The notes under the pieces were generated by a model. The model was not told the DNA's origin, ran no database searches, and saw only the letters and a list, made by a program, of their open reading frames with translations. A program made the translations under genes and the position numbers. DNA of 44,099 bases from an uncultured Bacteroidales bacterium (lineage in GTDB: Bacteria > Bacteroidota > Bacteroidia > Bacteroidales > Bacteroidaceae). Each line of letters begins with the position of its first letter. The stretch's first letter is position 1. The stretch spans positions 1-44,099 of the forward strand of contig CACYOC010000020.1 in assembly GCA_902775975.1 (NCBI GenBank), read 5' to 3'. Of the stretch, positions 32,837-43,840 are shown piece after piece.

Positions 32837-34396
32837 TTACTTAGTGACTCGTTCCAACCACTTCACCATGCCGAACATGACGCCCATGGAGATGAGACAA
32901 ACGATGAGGAATACCGTCCAGCATTCCCAGATAGGCCACTTGTTATACATGAGTGGACCAATCCACAAGAGCAGGTTTCCGACAGCTGTTGCACCTAACC
33001 ACAAGCCCTGACAGAGACCCTGCAGGTGCTTGGGAGCCACCTTCGACACGAACGACAAGCCCAGCGGCGAGATAAACAGCTCGGCAACGGTCAGGAAGAA
33101 ATAGACCACGATGAGCACCCAGGGACCAGCCTTGAGTCCTGCCTTGGCGGCATCACCCAGCGCTTTGAACTCCTCGGCAGAGGGATAGCCCTGCATCATG
33201 GAGTATATCGCCAGGAAGAGGTAAGCCATACCGGCAATACCCATACCATAGGCAATCTTTCGCGGTGTGGAAATGGCACGTCCTGCACGTGTCAGTGACG
33301 AGAATATCCACATGATAATCGGTGTCAGCACAATGACGAAGAAGGGGTTGACAGCCTGCCAGATTTCAGGAGCAATGGTGTCCGTCACCACGAAGTCGCG
33401 TGCAAAATACGACAGCGACATACCGTTCTGATGGAACGAGAACCAGAAGAAGACGGCGATGCCCAGCACAGCAAAGAGGGCAAACATGCGCTGCTTGATT
33501 TCCGTAGCCATCGACTGTTTCTCTTCTTCGGTATATTCCACCACCTGTGCAGCCTCCTTCTTACCCGGTGTGGGGAACATGCCGCGCGAGAAGATGAAGA
33601 TCAGGAGTGAAATCAGCATGGCCACCACTGAGGCGATGAACGAATAGTGGATGCCGGTATTGAAGATGTCGAGATACTGCGAACTGAAAGCAGCGAGGTC
33701 GGCAGTAGAGCCTCCCACCTTATTCACCAGTTCGGTCAGGTTCTCCAAGGCCTCGCCCGACATAGAAGCGCCCTCGTTAAGGTACTTATGACAGAGTGCC
33801 GGCAGAGCAGCATCATAGGTCAGTCCGTTGACCTGAAGCCACCAAGAGCGCAGCAGAGGAGCAACGAAAGGAGCGATAAGACCACCAATATTGATGAAGA
33901 CATAGAAAATCTGGAAACCAGAGTCGCGCTGACCCTTGGCAATGCGCAGTGCCTCTTCGCCCTTCTTGGCAGCCTCCGCCTCGAAGTTGTCGTACATCTG
34001 TCCTACGATGGCCTGCAGGTTGCCCTTGAACAAACCGTTACCGAAGGCAATGAAGAATAGTGCCACACATGTCAGTGGCAGCAGCCACGAGATGTTTCCC
34101 GACGTAGCCAGGATGGGCACCGAGAGAATGACGTATCCCGATGCCATGACGATCAAGCCCGTCATGATGGTACCCTTGTAGTTCTGCGTGCGGTCGGCAA
34201 TAATACCTCCCACGAGACTCAGCACGTAGATGCCGGCATAGAAACAGGAATAGATGACTCCACTGGTCTCGTCAGAGAGACCGAACTTAGAACAGAGGAA
34301 CAGCACGAGCACGGCATTCATAATGTAGTAGCCAAAGCGCTCGCCCATGTTGCTGAGGGCGGCTTGCAGCAGCCCTTTAGGATGATTTTTGAACAT
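32837..34396 (-). CDS. POT/PTR2-family proton-dependent peptide transporter
   Basis: The 519-residue inner-membrane protein has about 12-14 helices. The N-terminal MGERFGYYIMNAVLVLFL carries the ExxERFxYY proton-coupling motif of POT transporters in the form ERFGYY. A long loop between the two helical halves (about residues 205-250) and a charged cytoplasmic loop (about 275-300) are present. It would import di- or tripeptides, or a related solute, with protons. It heads an apparent operon with the EEP and acid-phosphatase genes. Confidence 0.92.
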   Translation of the reverse strand: MFKNHPKGLLQAALSNMGERFGYYIMNAVLVLFLCSKFGLSDETSGVIYSCFYAGIYVLSLVGGIIADRTQNYKGTIMTGLIVMASGYVILSVPILATSGNISWLLPLTCVALFFIAFGNGLFKGNLQAIVGQMYDNFEAEAAKKGEEALRIAKGQRDSGFQIFYVFINIGGLIAPFVAPLLRSWWLQVNGLTYDAALPALCHKYLNEGASMSGEALENLTELVNKVGGSTADLAAFSSQYLDIFNTGIHYSFIASVVAMLISLLIFIFSRGMFPTPGKKEAAQVVEYTEEEKQSMATEIKQRMFALFAVLGIAVFFWFSFHQNGMSLSYFARDFVVTDTIAPEIWQAVNPFFVIVLTPIIMWIFSSLTRAGRAISTPRKIAYGMGIAGMAYLFLAIYSMMQGYPSAEEFKALGDAAKAGLKAGPWVLIVVYFFLTVAELFISPLGLSFVSKVAPKHLQGLCQGLWLGATAVGNLLLWIGPLMYNKWPIWECWTVFLIVCLISMGVMFGMVKWLERVTK

Positions 34397-34405
34397 AGTT
34401 TTTAA

Positions 34406-35209
34406 TTATTTGATTTTATCGTTTTTAGTTCTGATGATATCGAAGAGCCACGTTGCCTTGACGACAATCTGTCCGAAGTTGCTTCGTCCGAAGAAGTCGC
34501 TCTTGGTGTTGTTAAAGAAGTCGCCCAGTCCGTAATAGTAACGTCCCTCAACCATGAAGTGACCAAGTTTTGGCATCGATACCTCCACGCCTGCACCGGC
34601 CACGATGCCATAGTCGAACTTTCGCTGTACAGGCAGCGAGTCCTGTGCTACCACCTTCGACGAGCGTTGCGTCTGGGTTTCGGCATCTTTCACCAGATTG
34701 CTCTTCACCGATTCGCCAAGATACGTTCCTATCTGCGGACCCAGTACGATGTATCCCTGCAAGCCTTTGCGCTCACGTCCCCATCCCATGCGTGCCAGGA
34801 GGGGTATCTGCAGGTAGGTCATGCGCCGTTCATAGCGCAGGGCATCGCTCTTCGTCGGGTCACTCTTATAGAACACCTTGTTGCCGTCGAGGTCGCGGAT
34901 GTCCTCTTTCCATCCTGTCTGTGTGATATTCACCTCAGCCTGTAGGGAACAGATGCTCTTGAAATACTTCTCACAGGTGTAGCGCACCGTCACTCCTGCC
35001 GTCATTCCTCCCAACCGGCTTTGCGGTACTTCAGGAACAAAACCCACATTGCTCGACACATAGCCGCCACTGAAGCCTATTGCCAAGTCGGTACGGTATT
35101 CGCCGACCTGTGCACGTGTTGATAAAGGTAAAAAGGTAAAAAGGTAAAAAGGTAAAAAAACTTTTACCAGCCATAATACTTTATTGTATATGCATATATA
35201 CTTATTCAT
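34406..35209 (-). CDS. Porin-like outer-membrane beta-barrel protein
   Basis: The 267-residue product has a long hydrophobic signal region (residues 1-34, ending STRAQ) and then alternating beta strands, as in small Bacteroidetes outer-membrane beta-barrel (PorT/OprF-like) proteins: GFSGGYVSSN, YLQIPLLARMGWG, YIVLGPQIGTYLG, FDYGIVAGAGVEV. The function is unknown. Residues about 17-28 are encoded by four copies of an 8-bp repeat, and a related inverted array lies just before the ATG. It lies 25 bp after the LysM gene in the same direction, so co-expression is likely. Confidence 0.82.
   Translation of the reverse strand: MNKYICIYNKVLWLVKVFLPFYLFTFLPLSTRAQVGEYRTDLAIGFSGGYVSSNVGFVPEVPQSRLGGMTAGVTVRYTCEKYFKSICSLQAEVNITQTGWKEDIRDLDGNKVFYKSDPTKSDALRYERRMTYLQIPLLARMGWGRERKGLQGYIVLGPQIGTYLGESVKSNLVKDAETQTQRSSKVVAQDSLPVQRKFDYGIVAGAGVEVSMPKLGHFMVEGRYYYGLGDFFNNTKSDFFGRSNFGQIVVKATWLFDIIRTKNDKIK
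35127..35158. repeat. Octanucleotide tandem repeat in a signal-peptide coding region
   Basis: Four perfect copies of GGTAAAAA (plus-strand sense) lie inside the beginning of the minus-strand beta-barrel gene and encode part of its signal peptide (FLPFYLFTFLP). Eight is not a multiple of three, so loss or gain of one copy shifts the frame. Confidence 0.92.
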
Positions 35210-35210
35210 T

Positions 35211-35236
35211 TTTTACTTTTTTACCTTTTTACCTTT
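35211..35236. repeat. Inverted relative of the octanucleotide array at the beta-barrel start codon
   Basis: About three TTTTTACC-like units (reverse complement of the array at 35127-35158) lie between the LysM stop codon and the beta-barrel ATG. In the mRNA the two arrays are complementary. Confidence 0.8.
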
Positions 35237-36620
35237 AAAAATTAATGGTTTCTATACGGTTGTCGGGGCTATAGTGGACCAGATAGATGGCCTTGTTCTG
35301 CAGTCCTCCGTTGCCTACACGTTCAAAGTGCAGCGGTGTCTGCAGGGGTGCATAGCCCACCGTTCCTGCCGTACCCGTAAAGTGATTGCCGTACAGGTGC
35401 AGTCCCTTAATCATAAAGAATGCATGGTCGAAACCTGTGGCAGCAAAGCGCTGCGGATAGCTCTGCATGTCCTGATGGAAATTCCAGCGGTACTTCTTCT
35501 TGAAACTTTCAACGCGTGACGACAGCGGACTCATATAGTACGTCGAGGGAATGTAGGTGTCGAACTTATACATGTTGTCCAGCTGCTGACGGGTATATTG
35601 CAGCCATTCGGGGTAGCCGAAGACCGATATCTGCAGTCCGGGCATGGCGACCTTCAGACCGCTCAACTTGGCAAATGCCACGTTCATCTCCGTCTGTCTG
35701 CTGGTGTTGAGCACCACGACGTTACGGCTACTGATGGAGAAGCACTCCCTGAAGTCCTTCTCGCTGGTTCGCAGGTTGGTCAGCGAATAACTCACACCGT
35801 CCTGATCCATCTTGCGGCGCAGGGTCGTGACAAAGCCTCCCTTGGTACTCGTCGAGTCATTGCAGTCGATGATGATGAGGTGAGCATCCTTGAAACGCTG
35901 TACGAAACGCTGCGTATAGGCATGGTTCAGGGTGTATCCGTTCTGGAACACCTGGAAGACGTTGGGGTTCTCCATCGCGTCACCCGCACTGATGCTAAAG
36001 GGTATCAGCAGACGGATGTTGTTCTTCTGCACAAAAGCCGACAGTTCCTTCACCTGCTTGCTGTACAGCGGACCGATTATCAGGTCGCACTTGGCAGCAT
36101 AGGGGTCGCGCAGCACTTGCTGCAGGTCGCCATCCTCCGGGACGTTCCATGCCCGTACGTCAGTAGAGATGCCGTTGACCTTCAGACTGTCGCACGCCAT
36201 CAGCACGCCACGGTAGTATTCTAACATGCGCTTGCCGTCGCCGTTCTGCGTGTGCAGGGGCAGCATGACACCCACGCGAATCTCACGATAGCGTATGTCT
36301 GTTCCCGTAACGACGGGACGGGTAGGCATCTGCGGCTGAGGAGTTGCCGAGGGGGCAGGCTGTTTAGCGGTCGTTGTTGCTGAAGGATAGGGAATCTTGA
36401 TGTAGTCGCCCTTCTTCAGCTCGTAACCCGGAGTATTCATCTCCGGATTGGCAGCAATGAGTTCCTGGATGGTAAGACCGTTTGCACGGGCAATACCGAA
36501 GATGGTCTCCTTGCGTTTCACCTGATACAGTTCCTTGAATGACTGCGCCTGTGCCAGCACACTGTCAGTCAGCAGAAAGCATGTTGCCAGTAAGAAAAAA
36601 TATCTTAATATTCGTGTCAT
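35235..36620 (-). CDS. LysM domain plus periplasmic-binding-like protein
   Basis: The 461-residue product has a signal peptide (about 1-24) and a LysM domain (about 33-78; YQVKRKETIFGIARANGL ... KKGDYIKIP) that binds peptidoglycan. A Pro/Thr/Ala-rich linker follows (about 80-105). The remaining 350 residues resemble the type I periplasmic-binding fold of ABC-transporter receptors (VGVMLPLH, LIIGPLYSKQVKELSAFVQ). No permease genes are adjacent, so a structural or sensory role at the cell wall is possible. An ATG at 36620 gives MTRILRYFF; a TTG nine bases upstream is less likely. It diverges from the CHU_C gene. Confidence 0.83.
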   Translation of the reverse strand: MTRILRYFFLLATCFLLTDSVLAQAQSFKELYQVKRKETIFGIARANGLTIQELIAANPEMNTPGYELKKGDYIKIPYPSATTTAKQPAPSATPQPQMPTRPVVTGTDIRYREIRVGVMLPLHTQNGDGKRMLEYYRGVLMACDSLKVNGISTDVRAWNVPEDGDLQQVLRDPYAAKCDLIIGPLYSKQVKELSAFVQKNNIRLLIPFSISAGDAMENPNVFQVFQNGYTLNHAYTQRFVQRFKDAHLIIIDCNDSTSTKGGFVTTLRRKMDQDGVSYSLTNLRTSEKDFRECFSISSRNVVVLNTSRQTEMNVAFAKLSGLKVAMPGLQISVFGYPEWLQYTRQQLDNMYKFDTYIPSTYYMSPLSSRVESFKKKYRWNFHQDMQSYPQRFAATGFDHAFFMIKGLHLYGNHFTGTAGTVGYAPLQTPLHFERVGNGGLQNKAIYLVHYSPDNRIETINF

Positions 36621-36647
36621 AATCGTCAATTTTTCTGTTTTGCGCTA

Positions 36648-36707
36648 CAAAATTACGAAATAATTCATAATTCATAACGAATAAATGCATAATAATTTGT
36701 AATTTTG
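36648..36707. promoter_or_regulatory. Divergent promoter region
   Basis: TAATTTTG occurs on the minus strand (36648-36655), 28 bp before the LysM gene start, and on the plus strand (36700-36707), 16 bp before the CHU_C gene start. Both fit TAnnTTTG, but neither has a clear -33 box. The DNA between them is very AT-rich with TAATTCAT repeats. Confidence 0.4.
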
Positions 36708-36723
36708 CACAAATTAAGCGCAT

Positions 36724-37381
36724 ATGAAAATAAAAAATCGAAAAATATGGGTCCTTTTAGTGACCTGTCTGATGACAACAAGTGCTTTTGCCGACATCAA
36801 TCTGCAGGCTGTCTATATGAAAGACAACGTAGAGACTACCACGTCTGAGAACTTCACGGCAGAGGCCCCTCTGCATGTCCGTTTTCTGTCCAACGCCTCC
36901 AGTCTGGACCCCGAGGCTCAGCTTGAGTGGCACATCACCAACAAGGCGACGGGTTCCAACATCACGCGTTACGACGAGAACATCGAGTTAGACTTCACGG
37001 AGGCTGGCGAGCACACCATCAAGCTGCAGGTACGCCAGGACGACATGATAGTCGATGAGGACGTCATCATAGTCACTATCAGCGAGAGCCATCTGGAGAT
37101 GCCCAATGCCTTCTCGCCCAATGGCGACGGCATCAACGACCTCTATAAAGCCAAGTCGAACCATAAAAGTATTGTGGAGTTTCACGCGTACATCTTTAAT
37201 AGGTACGGTCAGAAGCTCTACGACTGGACCGACATCAACGGTGGCTGGGACGGCACGTCGCATGGCAGTCCCGTGAAGGACGGTGTCTATTTCGTCTATG
37301 TGAAGGCCCGTGGTGCCGACAACGTGGAGTATAACATCCGCAGAGACGTCAACCTGTTGCGCAACTTCAACGAGTTAGAGA

Positions 37382-37398
<17 letters not shown>
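36724..37398 (+). CDS. PKD-like protein with CHU_C (T9SS type B) sorting domain
   Basis: The 224-residue product has a signal peptide (about 1-23), a PKD-like beta-sandwich (about 40-125), and the gliding-motility-associated C-terminal (CHU_C) domain: [27 protein letters not shown] and [23 protein letters not shown] domains serve as type B signals for T9SS secretion, so the protein is probably exported and attached to the surface. It is unusually small, with little beyond the sorting module. The last 17 bp overlap the start of uvrA in another frame. Confidence 0.85.
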
Positions 37399-40315
<2,917 letters not shown>

Positions 40316-40322
40316 TTTTTTA

Positions 40323-40351
40323 GAAACTATAGAGACTATAGCTCTTATAGT
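40323..40351. repeat. Short 9-bp-period repeat/hairpin between convergent genes
   Basis: GAAACTATA, GAGACTATA and GCTCTTATA have a 9-bp period. ACTATAGAG (40326-40334) can pair with CTCTTATAGT (40342-40351), with a one-base bulge. It overlaps the acyltransferase stop codon and may act as a weak terminator for both genes. Confidence 0.5.
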
Positions 40352-41364
40352 CCTCTGATTCGTTTTCTCAGCGGCTTGAACACAGGCCGCAGCACCATGC
40401 TGCACACCAGCGAAGCCACCACCAGACAGAGGAATATCACAATCGGATAGCGCAACGCATAGATCTGGTTGCCCCAGATGTAATAGTAGAAATAGTGGAT
40501 GAGCCAGATGTTCGTGGAGTGTCTGCCTAAGAATGCCAGTGTGCCGTGCAGCCACTGGGGCCACCGCAACACTAACAGCAGGGGAATGAACAGCAGGATA
40601 AAGGGCACGCCCAGCAGACTACTGGCTCCCGCCAGCATCTTCAGCAAGCATAGCAACAGCAGCCAACAGGCTATCTCCCATTGCGGACGGCATGCCAGCC
40701 GACTCGTCAGCCGTCTGATCCATCCATACTTCACCGCCAGCACTCCCATGCCAAAGAGGAACAGGATGGACAGGAAGTTCAGCAGCGTCAGCACGCCGGG
40801 GAAAGGCCACACGTCGGTAATGGGGACAAAGGTCGTCAGCAGATACACTGCGACGTATAGCAGTCCCAGTCCACACGCCCATGCAGCGTTTTGTCGCTTG
40901 CTGCCCGCCATGCTGTGACGGATGAGGTATTCTGCCGACAGTGTCGTCAGCACGTAGGGCAACAGAAACCACCACGCTCCGTTGTAGCTGTAGCTGACCG
41001 CCGTTGCGTTCAACAGCAGCGTCAGTCCGTCGCCCGGATATCGCTCGGGATTCACCCAGCAGCCTAATGGGACGAATACCAGGAACACCAGCCAGAAGTT
41101 GGCCATCAGTGCCAGTGCCCGCCGACCGCCCTGCAGGCGGCTGTCGGCCTTCCACGTGGCTGCCAGTCCGTAGCCTCCCAAGAAGATATAGATAGGTACG
41201 CAGGCGGACGCAATCCTCGTCAGCGAATACACCAGCGGCTGTCCGTTCACATACGTCAGCCAATAGTCCAGCTGCTGCACCGTCTCTTCATTGGAGAACA
41301 GGTGCAGCCACAGCATCATCAGTATCGCCAGTCCCTTCAGCTGTCGTGTGTCACTCTTCGTCAT
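40345..41364 (-). CDS. Acyltransferase-3 family membrane protein
   Basis: The 339-residue product has about ten hydrophobic helices. The N-terminal RQLKGLAILMMLWLHLF carries the conserved His of acyltransferase-3 proteins (OafA/NodX-like), followed by VPIYIFLGGYGLA. Such enzymes O-acylate surface glycans or other cell-envelope molecules. The C-terminal FLGRHSTNIWLIHYFYYY fits the family's last helices. The acceptor is unknown. I start at the ATG giving MTKSDTRQLKG; a TTG nine bases upstream is less likely. Confidence 0.85.
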   Translation of the reverse strand: MTKSDTRQLKGLAILMMLWLHLFSNEETVQQLDYWLTYVNGQPLVYSLTRIASACVPIYIFLGGYGLAATWKADSRLQGGRRALALMANFWLVFLVFVPLGCWVNPERYPGDGLTLLLNATAVSYSYNGAWWFLLPYVLTTLSAEYLIRHSMAGSKRQNAAWACGLGLLYVAVYLLTTFVPITDVWPFPGVLTLLNFLSILFLFGMGVLAVKYGWIRRLTSRLACRPQWEIACWLLLLCLLKMLAGASSLLGVPFILLFIPLLLVLRWPQWLHGTLAFLGRHSTNIWLIHYFYYYIWGNQIYALRYPIVIFLCLVVASLVCSMVLRPVFKPLRKRIRGL

Positions 41365-41422
41365 GGGCTGCAAAGGTACTGATAACTGACGGAATAACCA
41401 AAGGAAAACGACATTTATTTTC

Positions 41423-43120
41423 TCAGAAGCCTATTCTGGGACGCTGGCGGGGAACCTCGATGGGTACGATGTCCTCTGAGGTAAGCAGCCGCAGTCCCGA
41501 CTTATCCGTGGGCTGTTGCCTGACACAACGGGCAGCATGCTGGATGTAGATGCGCTCCAGCAGGTTGGCAACGAAGCGTGCATTGCCCCATGTCTGCGGG
41601 TTGCGCACCTGATAAGCCTGCGACAGCGTGCGGCAGTATTTCTCCCAGGCATCAGTGGTGAACTGATACTCATAGTCCTGCACGCGGCAACGGGTAATCT
41701 CCATCAGCTCGTCAACAGAAAAGTCCTGAAACTCAAACTTATTGGGGAAGCGCGACTCCAGTCCCGGATTGAGCTCCAGCAGTCGCTGCATGGGTTCCTT
41801 ATAGCCGCACAGCACCACCGCCATGTCGCGCTGCGCCTCGTCGGACAAGATGCTCATCAGCAACTGTAAGACCAACTTCCCCGGGTCGTTCTCGTTCTTC
41901 CCGTTCAGCAGGTACGCCTCGTCTATCATCAGCACACCGCCTTTTGCCATTTCCACCACCTGGCGCACGGAGCGTTCCTCGTCACCCCACAGTGTTCCGA
42001 TGAACGTTCCACGGTCGCACACCACCACATGTCCTTTCGACAGCGCTCCAACCTGACGTAAGAGCGAACCGAAAATCTTGCAGACCGTGGTCTTTCCCGT
42101 TCCGGGACGTCCGAAGAAGACGCTATGCAGCGAGATCTCATGCTGCTTGCTGTCAGGAAACTGCTGCGCAAGCAGTTTGTTGTAGTTGGTCAGCGCCACC
42201 AACTCATCCATACGTCGCTTGATGTCGTCACATCCCACCAGCTTGTCCAGTTCTTCACGCGGATTGGCGATAGGACGCAACACCTCCACCTTCACGCTGA
42301 CGGCGGTGTTCTGCTCTATCTCTCCGTCGGGTATCGAGACGTCATCGACGCTGGAGTCTTCATCTTCTGAGTTTTCCGACAAATCGTCGTCCTCATCGTC
42401 AGCACTATCCTCATCATCCTCCAGGGTATCCTCGAGTTCTGCCAGAATACTATCCTCCCTCGATGGGGGCTCCAGAGTTCCATTGATGAAGTCGTCCAAC
42501 AGCCGGTCGAACCTATCTTCCTTGTCTTCCGGTATGGGTTTCGGTGCTGTCGGCATCTCGCTTTCCTCCAATTCGGCATCCAGCTCGCTGTCGAGAGAGG
42601 CAGAAAAAAAGATACGTCCACGCAGACCGTAGTCCACATTCACCCGTGCACGGCGGTGTCGCAAGTCTCTAAAGCCCTCGAAGACCCTGATGTTATTCGC
42701 CTCCCAGACATCCTCCAAGTCATCGGCATTGGTAATCCGGGCCTCCGTCAGCAACACGCCATAGATGCTGAGGTCGAAATGACACAGTTCCAGTCGCCGT
42801 TGCATCAACATCATCGTCTCCCTCAGCTTCCACACCATACTGTCGCGAGGCTCCTGTCGGGGGTTCAGGATGACCGGTTCGATGCTTTCACTCTCCTCAT
42901 ACGTCGGCTTGTCCTTTCCCTTGTAGCAATCGACGCACACCACCACCATATTCTCCTCGCTGACATATACATAGACGTCCTTTCCCGGGAGGTAAGGCTC
43001 TACGCCGATTTTCGATTCCGAATAGACGGCATAGTTCACCGCCATGGCCTCCATGTGTTTCCAGATGGAAAACCTATCTTGTTTCTTAAAGTCCTTAATA
43101 AGTCTGTTCGAATTTCGCAT
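41423..43120 (-). CDS. AAA ATPase of the CbbX/EccA/SpoVK type with a novel N-terminal region
   Basis: The 565-residue product has an unrecognised N-terminal domain (about 1-190) and a very acidic linker (about 225-268, dominated by Asp/Glu/Ser). A CbbX-like AAA module follows (about 290-540): Walker A GRPGTGKT (337-344), Walker B VLMIDEA (396-402), a sensor region with VVLCGYKEPM, and an arginine-finger-like NPGLESRFPN (Arg457). Related AAA proteins remodel Rubisco (CbbX), serve type VII secretion (EccA) or act in sporulation (SpoVK); none of these systems is visible here. No signal peptide is seen, so it is cytoplasmic. A 700-bp non-coding region lies upstream. Confidence 0.85.
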   Translation of the reverse strand: MRNSNRLIKDFKKQDRFSIWKHMEAMAVNYAVYSESKIGVEPYLPGKDVYVYVSEENMVVVCVDCYKGKDKPTYEESESIEPVILNPRQEPRDSMVWKLRETMMLMQRRLELCHFDLSIYGVLLTEARITNADDLEDVWEANNIRVFEGFRDLRHRRARVNVDYGLRGRIFFSASLDSELDAELEESEMPTAPKPIPEDKEDRFDRLLDDFINGTLEPPSREDSILAELEDTLEDDEDSADDEDDDLSENSEDEDSSVDDVSIPDGEIEQNTAVSVKVEVLRPIANPREELDKLVGCDDIKRRMDELVALTNYNKLLAQQFPDSKQHEISLHSVFFGRPGTGKTTVCKIFGSLLRQVGALSKGHVVVCDRGTFIGTLWGDEERSVRQVVEMAKGGVLMIDEAYLLNGKNENDPGKLVLQLLMSILSDEAQRDMAVVLCGYKEPMQRLLELNPGLESRFPNKFEFQDFSVDELMEITRCRVQDYEYQFTTDAWEKYCRTLSQAYQVRNPQTWGNARFVANLLERIYIQHAARCVRQQPTDKSGLRLLTSEDIVPIEVPRQRPRIGF

Positions 43121-43155
43121 AATTCTTCATAATCAATACACACGTAATATAATAT

Positions 43156-43256
43156 AAAAAGGTATCACGTCCCCCACCGTCTGAGGGACACAAGAGTAAC
43201 AGGCACAGTGCCGAGGCACCAGCCCGTGGTATCCATAGAGTTCATCTTGTGAGTAA
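43156..43256 (-). other. Candidate structured RNA or long leader upstream of the AAA gene
   Basis: Several complementary segments lie together: CACAAGA (43189-43195) with TCTTGTG (43245-43251), GTGCC-ga-GGCAC (43208-43219), and GTCCC (43169-43173) with GGGAC (43085 bp into the region's end at 43185-43189). On the minus strand the last hairpin is followed, after 8 nt, by five T. No protein is encoded. It could be a small RNA ending here or part of the AAA gene leader; I cannot match it to a known RNA family. Confidence 0.35.
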
Positions 43257-43282
43257 GACTACCCTATCACATCACCCGACTC

Positions 43283-43586
43283 ATTTGTAGCAATAAGTCA
43301 AAGACCACAACAGCGAGGAAAGAGTGAAAGCATGCTTTCATGCTCTTTCGAGCGCCAAGGTCTTCGAGACGAAGTCTCAAAGAACGAGCGAGCCGAGAGC
43401 AGAGCCAAGCTTGCTTAAGCTTTGCCGAGGCGAAGCCGTTGTTCGAGACGAAATCTCAAAGAACGCTCGGAACGACAAGATACAATCCGCCCGACGATTC
43501 ACAGACTCGTTGTCAACTACGCCTTAGAACCGCTCGGCATCTGACCGTGTTCATTGTCATTACGTTCATTCTTTTTTGCTACAAAT
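43283..43586. repeat. 304-bp non-coding element with 11-bp terminal inverted repeats
   Basis: ATTTGTAGCAA (43283-43293) and its exact reverse complement TTGCTACAAAT (43576-43586) bracket a segment without a credible gene. Inside are two 24-bp direct repeats (43363-43386 and 43442-43465, one mismatch), each containing the small palindrome GAGAC-gaa-GTCTC or its variant, plus GAAAGCATGCTTTC (43327-43340). It resembles a MITE-like or structured RNA element. Confidence 0.45.
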
Positions 43587-43769
43587 AATTGATTGTGTTT
43601 TGTGATAGAATTATGCTTTATGCAATATTTCGGCTGCGAAGTTACGCAAGTTTTTCGAATCCTCCAAACTTTTTCACCTTTTTCTTTCGTGACATCTCGT
43701 CATTTCGTTGTCTTGATTGTGAACCAATGGTCATCCCAACAGGCGCACAGGCTGCTGTAGAGGAGTAAG

Positions 43770-43801
43770 AAAACCTCTCCGCCACATTGTTGACGGAGAG
43801 G
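43770..43801 (-). terminator. Terminator of the right-edge gene
   Basis: CCTCTCCG (43774-43781) pairs with CGGAGAGG (43794-43801). On the minus strand it is followed by TTTTC, and it lies 40 bp after the stop codon of the partial gene. Between 43587 and 43769 I see only AT-rich sequence without features. Confidence 0.85.
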
Positions 43802-43840
43802 CTGTGTTGTTATCCTTTACTTAATACCTATTGTTTATGC

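Noticed and set aside
43324-43588. Small plus-strand ORFs (67 and 82 codons) in the right-hand non-coding region
   Set aside because: They run through direct repeats and palindromes, overlap each other in different frames and show no recognisable domain or credible start.
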